Shown here: piece by piece, positions 25,111-33,721 of the stretch | Layout: each line of letters begins with the position of its first letter | Position numbering within the stretch: position 1 is the stretch's first letter | Origin: Chromobacterium phragmitis | Lineage (GTDB): Bacteria > Pseudomonadota > Gammaproteobacteria > Burkholderiales > Chromobacteriaceae | Length of the DNA stretch: 64,000 nt | Direction of reading: 5' to 3' | Assembly: GCF_003325475.1 (NCBI RefSeq) | Contig: NZ_CP029495.1 | Span: 3,038,001 to 3,102,000, forward strand | The notes under the pieces: generated by a model | The model's input: only the letters and a program-made list of their open reading frames with translations | Database searches by the model: none | What the model was told of the DNA's origin: nothing | Program-made: the position numbers and the translations under genes

Positions 25111-26760
25111 GTGATATCCCTTCTCGCCCAATTCAGCATCCGCGCCAAGATTTTCGGCCTGATCGTGCTTGGCGTGCTGGCTTCGCTCATCATTGGCGCC
25201 AATGGCATTTTCGGCGCGTCCAGCATGTTCGACCTGACCCGCGGCATGCATGACAACGCGCTGGCGCCTGTGTATCTGCTGGGGCAGGCCAGCAAAATGG
25301 CGACCTATGTCAGCCGCTCAGACTATCGCTACATCTCCGAAACCGAGAAGACGGTGATGGATCAGGTCCTGGCCAAGCGCGGCGAGCAGGAGGCGGAAAC
25401 CAGGCGCTACCTTGACTTGTATCGAAAGACGGATCTGACCCCGCCCGAAGTGGATGGCCTGAAGCGCTTCGACGCCGCCTGGGCGGCGATGGAGGTGCCG
25501 TGCAAGCAAATGAGGGAATTCAGCTATGCCGACACCGGCAATGGCGAGGGCAACAAGAAGGCGCTGGATGTGATGGCCAAACAGTGCAGGCCGGCGTTCC
25601 AGGCGGCGGATGACATTTTGAAGGACCTGTCGGCGATCAATCTGAAACTGGCCGACCAGGCGCTGGACAACGCCCAAGCCAAGTACCAGGCGCTGCGCAC
25701 CATGTCCATCGCGGTGCTGGCGATCGGCCTGGCGGCGCTGGCCGCGCTGGGGCTGGCCATCCAGGCCGGCATTGTCGGCAGCCTGAAGGAAGCCTGCCGG
25801 GCGATGGAGAAGATGGGGGCCGGCGACCTGACCGGCGAGATCAGGGTAAGCGGCAAGGATGAAGTCGCCGACATGATGCGCTCGCTGTCCGATACCCAGC
25901 AGCGCTTGCGCAGCACCGTGGGCGAGATCGTGCGTTCCGCCGCCAGCGTGGCGGCCACTTCGGAACAACTGGCGGCCTCCACCGAGCAGGTCAGCGCCAG
26001 CATAGGCCAGCAGGTGAACGCCACCTCCAGCGCGGCGGCGTCGCTGGAAGAGCTGACGGTGAGCATAGACCTGTGCGCCAGCAACGCCGGCCAGGCCAAC
26101 GAGCAGGCGGCGGAAGCCGGCCTGCAGGCCAAGGCCGGCAACAAGGACGTGCAGGACTCCACCACCCGGGTGAAGCGTGTCAACGAGAGCGTGACCAGCT
26201 CGGCCGACAGCCTGGAGTCGCTGTCCGACCAGGCGCAGCAAATCGGCAGCATCGCCACCGTGATCAAGGACGTGGCCGATCAAACCAACCTCTTGGCGCT
26301 GAACGCGGCGATCGAGGCGGCGCGGGCCGGCGAGCAGGGCCGCGGCTTCGCGGTGGTGGCGGACGAGGTGCGCAAGCTGGCCGAGCGCACCACCAGCTCG
26401 GCCCAGGAAATCACCAATATGATAGGCAAGATCCAGGACGGCGCGCGCGAGGCGGTGAGCGGCATGCGCAGCAGCCGGCAGATCGTCGCCGACGTGGTGG
26501 TGGCGGCGGAAAACGCGTCGGCCACCATCAGCACGGTGGAAGAGCGCGCGGCCGGCGTGGTGTCGGCGATCAACGAGATCGCGATGGCGGTGGGCGAGCA
26601 GCGCCAGGCTAGCACCGATCTGGCGGGGCGAGTGGAGGCCATCGCCGCGATGTCCAAGGAAAACGGCGTGGCGGTGGATGTGTTCTCGCAGGCGACGCGA
26701 GAGCTGGCGGTGGTGGCGGAAAAGCTGCAGCAGACCACGCTGGCCTTCCGCATGGATTGA
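25111..26760 (+). CDS. Methyl-accepting chemotaxis protein
   Basis: A 549-residue transmembrane chemoreceptor. TM1 spans about residues 12-34 (FGLIVLGVLASLIIGANGIF), followed by a periplasmic ligand-binding region of about 155 residues of the four-helix-bundle type. TM2 lies at about 193-216, then a HAMP domain and a long signalling coiled coil. The highly conserved hairpin tip is near residue 390: DQTNLLALNAAIEAARAGEQ. It starts with GTG at 25111, preceded by AGGGAG. The ligand is unknown. A sigma-28-like promoter may place it in the flagellar regulon. Its stop lies three bases from the stop of the convergent LytTR regulator. Confidence 0.93.
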   Translation: MISLLAQFSIRAKIFGLIVLGVLASLIIGANGIFGASSMFDLTRGMHDNALAPVYLLGQASKMATYVSRSDYRYISETEKTVMDQVLAKRGEQEAETRRYLDLYRKTDLTPPEVDGLKRFDAAWAAMEVPCKQMREFSYADTGNGEGNKKALDVMAKQCRPAFQAADDILKDLSAINLKLADQALDNAQAKYQALRTMSIAVLAIGLAALAALGLAIQAGIVGSLKEACRAMEKMGAGDLTGEIRVSGKDEVADMMRSLSDTQQRLRSTVGEIVRSAASVAATSEQLAASTEQVSASIGQQVNATSSAAASLEELTVSIDLCASNAGQANEQAAEAGLQAKAGNKDVQDSTTRVKRVNESVTSSADSLESLSDQAQQIGSIATVIKDVADQTNLLALNAAIEAARAGEQGRGFAVVADEVRKLAERTTSSAQEITNMIGKIQDGAREAVSGMRSSRQIVADVVVAAENASATISTVEERAAGVVSAINEIAMAVGEQRQASTDLAGRVEAIAAMSKENGVAVDVFSQATRELAVVAEKLQQTTLAFRMD

Positions 26761-26763
26761 CGC

Positions 26764-27510
26764 CTACATCCGCTGGAACAGGTGGGCGTAGCCGCGGCTC
26801 ACCTCCAGCGGGCGGGCGTGGCCGCGCAGCCGCAGCAGGAGGCCGCGCTCGTCGCGCCGCACCTCTTCGATGGCGGCCACCCGCACCAGGGTGGAGCGGT
26901 GCACCTGCCAGAATTCGTCCGGGTCCAGCTGCGCCAGCAGCTCCTTGATCGGCGTGCGGATCAGGGCTTCGCCGGCGGCGGTCTGCACCCGGGTGTATTT
27001 TTCGTCGGACTGGAAGAACAACACCTCCTCGATGGCGATCATCCGCACTGCGTTGCCCGCCGACGCGCGTATCCAGCGCAAGTAGGCCGGTTTTTCCAGC
27101 CGGCTGCTCAACTGCCGCAGCGCGGCCTGCCAGTCCGGCGCGGTCTCCGGCGCGCGTTGCATCCAGCGCTGGCGGGTGCGCGCCAGCCGTTCATCGTCCA
27201 CCGGCTTGAGCAGGTAGTCGATGGCGCCTTCCTCAAACGCCTGGATCGCGTATTGGTCATAGGCGGTGACGAACACCACCGGGCACTGCCCGTCCAGCTC
27301 CATCGCCGCGGCGATGCCGGTCTTGACCGGCATGGTGATGTCGAGGAAGGCCAGGTCCGGCTGGTGTTGGCGGGAGAGCGCCACCGCCTGGCCGCCGTCG
27401 CGGGCCTCGGCGACGATGTCCAGCTCCGGCCAGACTCTCTGCAGCGCCGCGCGCAGCTGTTCGCGCATCAGGCGTTCGTCGTCGGCTATCAGGGCGGTAA
27501 GCGTGGGCAT
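26764..27510 (-). CDS. LytTR-family response regulator
   Basis: A 248-residue AlgR/LytR-type regulator. The receiver domain at 1-120 has acidic ADDER, the phospho-acceptor Asp in LAFLDITMPVKTG and Lys in YLLKPVDDERL. The LytTR DNA-binding domain at about 140-245 includes VLFFQSDEKYTRVQT, IRTPIKELL and FWQVHRSTLVRVAAIEEV, the usual conserved block. It is co-transcribed downstream of its histidine kinase with a 9-base gap. Target promoters carry paired direct repeats in this family, but none was identified here. Confidence 0.92.
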   Translation of the reverse strand: MPTLTALIADDERLMREQLRAALQRVWPELDIVAEARDGGQAVALSRQHQPDLAFLDITMPVKTGIAAAMELDGQCPVVFVTAYDQYAIQAFEEGAIDYLLKPVDDERLARTRQRWMQRAPETAPDWQAALRQLSSRLEKPAYLRWIRASAGNAVRMIAIEEVLFFQSDEKYTRVQTAAGEALIRTPIKELLAQLDPDEFWQVHRSTLVRVAAIEEVRRDERGLLLRLRGHARPLEVSRGYAHLFQRM

Positions 27511-27519
27511 GGCTCTCTT

Positions 27520-28425
27520 TCAGGTCAGGGCGAAGGGCAGGGCGATGACGGCGAGCGTGCCGCCGGACGCCGGCGCCTCCAGGGTCAGCTCGGCTTGCTG
27601 GCCGTACAGCAGAGACAGCCGCTCGCGGATGTTGGCCAGGCCCATGCCTTGGCCGGGTTGCTCTGGAAAGCCGGCGCCGTCGTCGCGCACTTCCAGCCTG
27701 AGTTTGCCGTCCAGCACTTTGGCGCCGATGTTGATCGCGCCGCCGTCCGCCATCGGCTCCAGGCCGTGCTTGACGGCGTTTTCCACCAGCGTCTGCAGCA
27801 TCATCACCGGGAAGCGCGCCGGCAGCAAGGCGTCCGGCACGGCGATAGTCACCCGCAGCCTCTCCTCCATCCGCAGCTGCATGATGTCCAGATAGGCGCG
27901 GGACAGCTCCAGCTGCATGCCCAGGCTGGTTTCGCCCGGCGAGTCGCGCCATTCCGGCAGCGAGGAGCGCAGGTAGCGGATCAGCGCCTTCTGCATCGCC
28001 AGCGCCCTGGCGGGCGAGTCCTCCATCAACTGGCACACCGAGGACAGGGTGTTGAACAGAAAATGGGGCTCGATCTGCGCCTGCAGCGCGCCCATCCGCG
28101 CTTCCGCCAATTGGCGGCGCAGCGCTTCCAGCTCCGCTTGCCGCTCGGCCTCCTCGCCGCGGGCGCGGGCCTGGCTCGCCGCCTGGTCGGCCTGATACTT
28201 GCCGCCGGCCAGTATCTTCACCAAGCCGGAGACCAGCACCGCGGCCAAGGCCAGCAGCGCCAGGCCCAGGATCGCGCCCAGCAGCAGCGCCAGCAATGCG
28301 GCCAGCGCCAGCCGGCCCCAGCCCATGCGCGCCACCTTGTCGACGAATAGCCACCAGTAGCGCTCCAGCGCGCGCAGCAGCCGGTCGGCGTCGCTGGGCG
28401 AGGCGACGCGGCGTGGATCATTCAT
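27520..28425 (-). CDS. LytS/YehU-type sensor histidine kinase
   Basis: A 301-residue kinase. The N terminus holds two close hydrophobic segments (about residues 38-70), followed by a short Ala/Glu-rich coiled coil. The phospho-acceptor His is in QIEPHFLFNTLSSVCQ near residue 128, the His_kinase family signature. The ATPase domain has NAVKHGLEPMADGG (N box), DDGAGFP and GMGLANIRERL. There is no large sensor domain, so stimuli are probably sensed in the membrane or through the small membrane protein encoded just upstream, whose stop overlaps this start by 8 bases. Confidence 0.9.
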   Translation of the reverse strand: MNDPRRVASPSDADRLLRALERYWWLFVDKVARMGWGRLALAALLALLLGAILGLALLALAAVLVSGLVKILAGGKYQADQAASQARARGEEAERQAELEALRRQLAEARMGALQAQIEPHFLFNTLSSVCQLMEDSPARALAMQKALIRYLRSSLPEWRDSPGETSLGMQLELSRAYLDIMQLRMEERLRVTIAVPDALLPARFPVMMLQTLVENAVKHGLEPMADGGAINIGAKVLDGKLRLEVRDDGAGFPEQPGQGMGLANIRERLSLLYGQQAELTLEAPASGGTLAVIALPFALT

Positions 28426-28690
28426 GGGCGGATTCCTTTTCCGGTGCCGGCAGCGCCAGGCGGCGCGGCCGAACGAAGAATTTGGCGGCGGCGGATCCCA
28501 GGATCAGCCAGATCAGCAGTCCCGGCAACAGCAGCAGGCCGCAAACCAGGATGGCCAGCAGCGACAGCAGCGCGAAGCGGCCCCAGCCGACATCGGCCAG
28601 CCAGTCCAGATACTGCCGCCAGTAAACCGGTATTTTACGGCCAAGCGCGCGCAGGTCGTCCAGCGCCGATGGTGTGGTGTCGCGAGTCAT
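28418..28690 (-). CDS. Small membrane protein resembling the kinase sensor segment
   Basis: A 90-residue protein with two hydrophobic segments, GRFALLSLLAILVCGLLLLP and GLLIWLILGSAAAKFF. Its segment VYWRQYLDWLADVGWGRFAL parallels RYWWLFVDKVARMGWGRLAL in the N terminus of the adjacent histidine kinase, including the shared W, D and GWGR positions. It overlaps the kinase start by 8 bases, so both are made together. It may be a duplicated sensor region that pairs with the kinase in the membrane. The ATG at 28690 follows GAGAAAGGC, a good ribosome-binding site. Confidence 0.7.
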   Translation of the reverse strand: MTRDTTPSALDDLRALGRKIPVYWRQYLDWLADVGWGRFALLSLLAILVCGLLLLPGLLIWLILGSAAAKFFVRPRRLALPAPEKESAHE

Positions 28691-28811
28691 GCCTTTCTCC
28701 TTGCGTTGGGGTGTGGGCTGACTGTAGCGGCCGCGATATTCCGCTGACAGCGGAATGCGACGAAACGCCGAATGCCGGTCATGAAACGCGGCAGGCGGGG
28801 ACGAGCGGGAC

Positions 28812-28846
28812 AAAAAACGGGGATGCCCGTTGCCGAGCGTCCCCGT
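28812..28846 (-). terminator. Terminator of the ABC-F gene
   Basis: On the minus strand ACGGGGA pairs with TCCCCGT around a 16-base loop, followed by TTTTTT. It lies ten bases past the ABC-F stop. Confidence 0.75.
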
Positions 28847-28855
28847 CCCGTGTTT

Positions 28856-30571
28856 TTACAGGCCTAATGCTCGCTCCAGCGCGCGCATTTCTTCGCGCCA
28901 GGTTTGCTGCAGTTGCGGTTTCTGATGCTTGGGCTTGCGCGAAAGATCGGCGTTCAGCAGCGTTTCCAGCTCGCACAGCCTCTGCCATTGCGCGTCCTCG
29001 CCGCCGGCGCCTCCCGCCGATGCGTGGCGATCCGCCGGCCGCTCAGACGGCGCGGCGGCGGGCGCCGGCGCGGAGAACAGCGCGGCATACGCCGCGTCCG
29101 CGTCCGGCCACTCGGTCAGCCGGCCGTCGCGCAGCACCCAGAATCGGTTGCAGGCGGCCTCGATCAGCTCGCGGTCGTGCGAGACCAGCAAGGCGCCGCC
29201 GGGGAAGGCGGCCAGCGCCTCGGCCAGCTCGCGCTTGCCGTCCAGATCCAGGTGGTTGGTGGGCTCGTCCAGCCATAGCAGGTGGTGGCTGGCCAGCGAC
29301 AGCGCCAGAAACAGCAGCCGCGCGCGTTCGCCGCCGCTGAGCGATTCCACTTTCTGGCCATGGCGCGGGTAGGCGAAGCCGGCGGCGATCAAGGCCTGCC
29401 GGCGCGCGGTTTCCGGCAGCGGCGACAGCGGATAGAGCGCGTCGATCAGCGTCGCCTCGTCGGCCAGCTGCCGTAGCGACTGGTCGTAATAGGCGATGCG
29501 GGCCGCCGGATGCCAGCGCCAGCCGGCGCGCGGCTCGCCGGTCTGGATGTCGGCCCAGCACTGGCGCAGCAGCGACGATTTGCCGGCGCCGTTGGCGCCC
29601 AGCAGCGCCACCCGGTCGCCGGGCCGCAGCCACAGCCCGGCGGCGGCGAACAGCGGCGGCAGGCCGGGCGCGGCCGACACCGGCAGCGACTCGAAGGCCA
29701 GCAGGCTGTCGGCCGACAGCGCCTGGCCTTGCAGGCTGAGCCGCCACGGGCTGCCGCGGCTGACGAAAGTCTGCTCGTCCTTCAGCCGGTCGACGCGCTT
29801 TTCCATCGACTTGGCCTTGCGTACCAGTTTTTCGTTGTCATGCTCGCGGCCCCAGATCGCCAGCCGCTTGCTGCTGGCGGCCAGGCGGTCTATCTCTTTT
29901 TGCTCGCCGGCGCGGCGCGCGCGCGCGGCTTCGTCGGCCTCGGCCAGCTCGGCCAGCGCCTGGCTGCACGGCAGATCGAAACGGTACAGCCGCGCGTCGC
30001 GCATCACCCAGCTGCGGCGGGTGGCGTTGTCCAGCAGCCTGGCGTCGTGGGACACCAGGATGAAGCCGCCCGGCCAGCGGGAAAGGAAATCCTCCAGCCA
30101 TAGCAGCGACGGCAGGTCCAGGTGGTTGCTGGGCTCGTCCAGCAGCAGCAGATTGGGCTGGCGCAGCACGGCGCGGCCCAGCAACAGCCGGGTATGCTGG
30201 CCGCCGCTGAGGCCGGAGACCGGCGTGTCGGCTTGGGCTTCCAGCTCCAGATCGGCCAGCAGGCTGTCCACCCGCCAATGCTGGTCGGGCTCCACCGCCT
30301 CTTGCAGCGCCTGGCGGGCGCTCAATGCATACAGGCGTTCGGGCAGATGCTGTTCGACATGCTGCAGCCGGCAGGCGGCCGCGTATTGGATTTCGCCGCT
30401 ATTGGGTTCCAGCTGGCCGGACAGCAGTTTCAGCAGCGTGCTCTTGCCGCAGCCGTTGTGGCCGATCAGGCCGATGCGGTCGCCTAGTTTGACGGTGAAG
30501 GAAAGGTCCTGGAACAACGGGCCGTGGCCGGCGTCCAGTTGGACGGACAAGGCGGAAATCAGGGTTGTCAT
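28856..30571 (-). CDS. ABC-F family ATPase
   Basis: A 571-residue soluble protein with two ABC ATPase domains and no membrane segments. Domain 1: Walker A GHNGCGKST near residue 37, signature LSGGQ, Walker B LLLLDEPSNHLDL. Domain 2: GANGAGKSS near residue 350, LSGGE, LLWLDEPTNHLDL. The charged interdomain linker is moderate in length. ABC-F proteins bind the ribosome; some protect it from antibiotics, others aid elongation. The start at 30571 begins the recognisable domain. A leader ORF and hairpins upstream suggest translation-coupled regulation. Substrate drug, if any, is unknown. Confidence 0.88.
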   Translation of the reverse strand: MTTLISALSVQLDAGHGPLFQDLSFTVKLGDRIGLIGHNGCGKSTLLKLLSGQLEPNSGEIQYAAACRLQHVEQHLPERLYALSARQALQEAVEPDQHWRVDSLLADLELEAQADTPVSGLSGGQHTRLLLGRAVLRQPNLLLLDEPSNHLDLPSLLWLEDFLSRWPGGFILVSHDARLLDNATRRSWVMRDARLYRFDLPCSQALAELAEADEAARARRAGEQKEIDRLAASSKRLAIWGREHDNEKLVRKAKSMEKRVDRLKDEQTFVSRGSPWRLSLQGQALSADSLLAFESLPVSAAPGLPPLFAAAGLWLRPGDRVALLGANGAGKSSLLRQCWADIQTGEPRAGWRWHPAARIAYYDQSLRQLADEATLIDALYPLSPLPETARRQALIAAGFAYPRHGQKVESLSGGERARLLFLALSLASHHLLWLDEPTNHLDLDGKRELAEALAAFPGGALLVSHDRELIEAACNRFWVLRDGRLTEWPDADAAYAALFSAPAPAAAPSERPADRHASAGGAGGEDAQWQRLCELETLLNADLSRKPKHQKPQLQQTWREEMRALERALGL

Positions 30572-30591
30572 GCTTGTGCTCTCGCTTGCTC

Positions 30592-30656
30592 GGGACGTAA
30601 CAGTCCCTGTCAACAGGAGCGCTGGCGACAACGGGGATGAGTCGAGAAAGGACTCT
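30592..30656 (-). promoter_or_regulatory. Hairpins in the ABC-F leader transcript
   Basis: Between the leader ORF and the ABC-F start, GAGTC/GACTC arms (about 30640-30656) and GGGAC/GTCCC arms (about 30593-30608) can pair. No T-run follows either, so translational control is more likely than transcription attenuation. Confidence 0.4.
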
Positions 30657-30690
30657 GTAAAGAAGGGAGTGTGGCTTTGCTCGAACCCGC

Positions 30691-30777
30691 TTATCGCAGC
30701 GCGATGGTACGCAGGCAAGAGCTTTCAAATGTGCCGTACAGGCGAGCCAGCAGGATGGGGCGCGCAGAGAAAACCAT
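30691..30777 (-). CDS. 28-codon leader peptide upstream of the ABC-F gene
   Basis: A short frame starts with ATG at 30777 behind a near-perfect ribosome-binding site, AAAGGAGGTAAAT, the strongest in the window, and ends with TAA at 30691. The peptide begins MVFSARPILL and ends RTIALR. It ends 120 bases before the ABC-F start on the same strand. A TATACT -10-like hexamer at 30818-30823 would start transcription just upstream. This is the layout of leader peptides that sense ribosome stalling and control ABC-F antibiotic-resistance genes. The role is inferred; nothing shows that the peptide stalls ribosomes. Confidence 0.65.
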   Translation of the reverse strand: MVFSARPILLARLYGTFESSCLRTIALR

Positions 30778-30817
30778 ATTTACCTCCTTTCTGTCGTGAG
30801 GTGGACGAATGAGCGGC

Positions 30818-30823
30818 AGTATA
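30818..30823 (-). promoter_or_regulatory. Candidate -10 element for the leader/ABC-F transcript
   Basis: TATACT on the minus strand is one base from TATAAT, and is placed to start transcription about 33 bases before the leader ORF. The -35 region is GC-rich and weak (TGGCGG at about the right distance). Confidence 0.45.
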
Positions 30824-30873
30824 AGCCAGCGCGGGGAGGGCCGCCAGCGGCCGCCGCCCGCGCGCCCGAGGCT

Positions 30874-31872
30874 TCACTTCTGCCGGGTGACCCAGCTGCG
30901 CAAGGACACGCCGCCGGCGATGCCGCGGCATTGCGGCGCGTTTTCCTCCGACATCAGCTGGAATGCCTTGCCGGTCCAGGCCCAACTGGCGCCGCCGCCG
31001 CAATCGCCGATGCCGCGGCCCTTGGCGTAGCTGGACAGCTCTCCTTTGTCGAAGGAGGCGTTGACCAGGAAGCCTTCTTCGCCGTCGCTGTTGAGCAGTT
31101 TGGCTTTGCGGGGGCGGAAGGGCGGAGCGTCGTTGCTGATCCAGGCCTTGGAGCCGTTCTGGTAGGCGCCGCGGCCGCATTGGAGCAGCACCAGCAACTG
31201 GCTGGCGCTCAGCCGGTAGAGATCGGCTGTCGGTTGTTCCCCTTCCGGCTGCTCCTGCCAGCATTCCTCATCCATGGCGCGCAGCGGCTTTAGAATGGCG
31301 GGCAGCAGCGCCTGATCTCCGGGCCTGGCGGCGGCGGGCGGCGCCGGCATCAGCAGCGGCGCGGCCTGGGCGGCAGGGACGGTGGATTCCGGCTTGCCGC
31401 CTTTTTTCACCAGCGCGCCCGGAGTGCCTATCCGGCCCTGCAGATCGTCCATTTTCAGCAGCGCGGCCTTCAGGCCGGCCAGCGATAGCGTCCATTGCCG
31501 CTTGCCGTCGCTGAGCGCCACCTCATCGGCGTCCAGCATCGCCGGCAGCAGTTGCGTTGTTTGCGCCGGGCTGAAGGCGTGTTCCGGGCTGAGGCCGGAC
31601 CATTTGATCTTGCCCACCTTCAGCGTGAGCTTGCCGACCTTGTCTCCATCCGAGGCATCGACAAAGAGCTGGGCGCTCAGCTTGCCGCCGGGGCCGGCTT
31701 CGCGGGTCAGCAGCAGGCTGACCGGGTTGTCGCCCTCCTCGGCCTGGGTGCCGTTGGCGTCGCAATGGCGGATGTTGTCGCAAGCGATGGCCCAGTCTTT
31801 GAATTGGTAAATCTTGGCCGAGGCGGGCAGGGCCGCCGCCAGCAGCGCGGCTGCGAGCAGGGTGCGTTTCAT
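30874..31872 (-). CDS. DUF1176 family exported protein
   Basis: A 332-residue protein with a clear signal peptide, MKRTLLAAALLAAALPASA, so the mature protein is periplasmic or outer-membrane associated. Conserved blocks WAIACDNIRHCDA, DEECWQEQP, LLQCGRGAYQNG and GRGIGDCGGGASWAWTGKAF match DUF1176, with cysteines that could form disulfides. The function of the family is unknown. It is followed downstream by the ABC-F leader region on the same strand. Confidence 0.85.
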   Translation of the reverse strand: MKRTLLAAALLAAALPASAKIYQFKDWAIACDNIRHCDANGTQAEEGDNPVSLLLTREAGPGGKLSAQLFVDASDGDKVGKLTLKVGKIKWSGLSPEHAFSPAQTTQLLPAMLDADEVALSDGKRQWTLSLAGLKAALLKMDDLQGRIGTPGALVKKGGKPESTVPAAQAAPLLMPAPPAAARPGDQALLPAILKPLRAMDEECWQEQPEGEQPTADLYRLSASQLLVLLQCGRGAYQNGSKAWISNDAPPFRPRKAKLLNSDGEEGFLVNASFDKGELSSYAKGRGIGDCGGGASWAWTGKAFQLMSEENAPQCRGIAGGVSLRSWVTRQK

Positions 31873-31934
31873 GTGGATTCCTTGTTTTGCATTGCCTGGA
31901 TGGTGGGCGCGTGTCGTGTGCCGCAGAACGCGGG

Positions 31935-32444
31935 CTATCCGCCGAACAGCCCCGGCGGCGCGCTGCGCTCAAGCTCGAAACGCAGCAGCGCGGCCTTCAG
32001 CGGCAGGCCGCCGGCATAGCCGGTGAGGCTACCGTCCGTGCCCAATACCCGGTGGCAGGGCACGATCAGTGCGATGGGATTGGTGGCGTTGGCCCGGCCC
32101 ACGGCGCGCGCGCCGTCCGGATTGCCCAGCGCGCGCGCCAGTTCGCCGTAGCTGACGGTATGGCCATAGGGGATCTCGCACAACGCCGCCCATACCTGTT
32201 GCTGGAACGGCGTGCCTTGCGGTGCCAGCGGCAGATCGAAGGCTTGGCGTTCGCCGGCCTGGTATTCCGCCAACTGGCGCGCCACCTCGGCCAGCGCCGC
32301 GTCGTCGCGCGGGCAGGCGTGAGCGGCCAGCTGTTCGGGCGTGGGGTTGAACAGCAAGCGCAGCAGCGCGCCGCGGATGTCCAGCCAGGCGGCCACCGGG
32401 CCGAAACGGGTATCGATCAGGCCGTGGCAGGCGGCAGTGGTCAT
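31935..32444 (-). CDS. ogt: Methylated-DNA-protein-cysteine methyltransferase
   Basis: A 169-residue suicidal DNA-repair protein that transfers alkyl groups from O6-alkylguanine to its own cysteine. The active-site motif is VPCHRVLG with C130. FQQQVWAALCEIPYGHTVSYGELA is the conserved DNA-binding region, and GYAGGLPLKAALL is the C-terminal block. The N-terminal domain lacks an AdaA-type zinc site, so it is a stand-alone Ogt. The start at 32444 begins the domain; an in-frame ATG 51 bases upstream is less likely. Confidence 0.93.
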   Translation of the reverse strand: MTTAACHGLIDTRFGPVAAWLDIRGALLRLLFNPTPEQLAAHACPRDDAALAEVARQLAEYQAGERQAFDLPLAPQGTPFQQQVWAALCEIPYGHTVSYGELARALGNPDGARAVGRANATNPIALIVPCHRVLGTDGSLTGYAGGLPLKAALLRFELERSAPPGLFGG

Positions 32445-32512
32445 GGGGCTTACCTTGAAGCAGGGCGGGATGGCGCGATTGTAGCGCCATCCCAACAGGG
32501 ATTCGATATGGA

Positions 32513-33430
32513 TCAGGCGGCCGACGGCAGCGCCAGCTTCGCGTTCACCATCGTCTCATCCGGCGCGTAAGCGCCAGCATGGCCAGCGGTGCAGGCGGCG
32601 GTGGCGGCGGCGAAGCGCAGGTGCTCCGCCATCGTCCGGGCCGGGTGTTTCAGCAGGCTGGCGATCAGGCCGCCGATGGAGGCGTCGCCGCAGCCTATGG
32701 TGTCCGTCACCTGAGCCGGCAGCGCGGCTTGTTCCAGCGTGCCGTCCGGGCTGATCAGGCTCATGCCGTCCGCGCCGCGGGTGAACAGGATGGCGGCCTG
32801 GGGCGCGAGGCGGCGCAGCGCTTCCAGCGCACAGTCTTGATCCCGCGCGGGAAACAGCTGCTGCAAATCCTCGTCCGAGGCCTTGATGTAGCTGGCCAGG
32901 CCAGCCAGCGCCTCGAAGCGGCGGCGGTAGCCGGCTTCGCTCATCGCGCTGCGCATATTGGGGTCGAAAGCAATGGCCACGCCGCGCGCGGCCAATTCAT
33001 GCGCCAATTCCAGCAGCCGGTCGGCCAGCGGCGGTCTGGCCAGGCTGATGCTGCCGAAGTAGGCGATGCGCAGCGCGTCCAGCCCATCCGGCGGCAGCCG
33101 TGCCAAGTCGAAATGCAGGTCGGCGCTATTGTCGCCGACGAAAAAATACGAAGGCGGCTGGCTGGACGGCACCATCGCCAGCAGCGGCGGATAGGGCAGG
33201 GTCTGGAGGAAGCGGATGTCCAGGCCTGCGGCGGCGGACGCGTCCAGCAGCTGGCGCCCCAGCAGATCGTCGCTGACCGCGCCGGCGAATGCGGCGCCCA
33301 CCCCCAGCCTGCCCACCACCCTGGCCACATTCCAGCCGGCCCCGCCCGGGCGGGACTGCCAAACATCGTTTTCCTGGCGGATGAAATCGGTCAGGGCTTC
33401 GCCAAAGGCGATGAACTGTGGGGGAGTCAT
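32513..33430 (-). CDS. PfkB-family carbohydrate kinase (fructokinase-like)
   Basis: A 305-residue ribokinase-type kinase. The N-terminal motif is SRPGGAGWNVARVVGRLG and the anion hole/catalytic base motif is DTIGCGDASIGG near residue 246, where the usual GAGD is GCGD; the catalytic Asp is kept. The segment FDPNMRSAMS near residue 158 is typical of fructokinases. It should phosphorylate a free sugar with ATP. No sugar transporter gene is adjacent, so the substrate is uncertain. Confidence 0.87.
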   Translation of the reverse strand: MTPPQFIAFGEALTDFIRQENDVWQSRPGGAGWNVARVVGRLGVGAAFAGAVSDDLLGRQLLDASAAAGLDIRFLQTLPYPPLLAMVPSSQPPSYFFVGDNSADLHFDLARLPPDGLDALRIAYFGSISLARPPLADRLLELAHELAARGVAIAFDPNMRSAMSEAGYRRRFEALAGLASYIKASDEDLQQLFPARDQDCALEALRRLAPQAAILFTRGADGMSLISPDGTLEQAALPAQVTDTIGCGDASIGGLIASLLKHPARTMAEHLRFAAATAACTAGHAGAYAPDETMVNAKLALPSAA

Positions 33431-33721
33431 CTTCTATGCTTCTCCAGGGCGCGCGCGATGTGTGTTGAGAGTCAAGACAGTGATGCGTCTAGACCCAGCT
33501 GGCGCGCATATTAAGTCAAAAGGCTGGTCCAAATCGTATCGGATATGATGGTGAATGCTTGAAGCGTCATTGTCCAGCTTGTCTTCGGCATATCGCATTG
33601 TTTTGGGTCAGGCTTTGGATGTTAGCCAGGGGCGACTGGGATGCTGTATTGGGCTTGAGAATAGGCAGTGGGAGGATTGAGGCGCGCCGCCCGCGGGAAT
33701 GGTGAACGGCGCAGAGAGGGC
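33431..33721. other. Intergenic region between ankyrin and kinase genes
   Basis: About 290 bases in which no gene, clear promoter or terminator was recognised. Its base composition falls towards the AT-richer island that follows to the left of the ankyrin gene. Confidence 0.4.
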
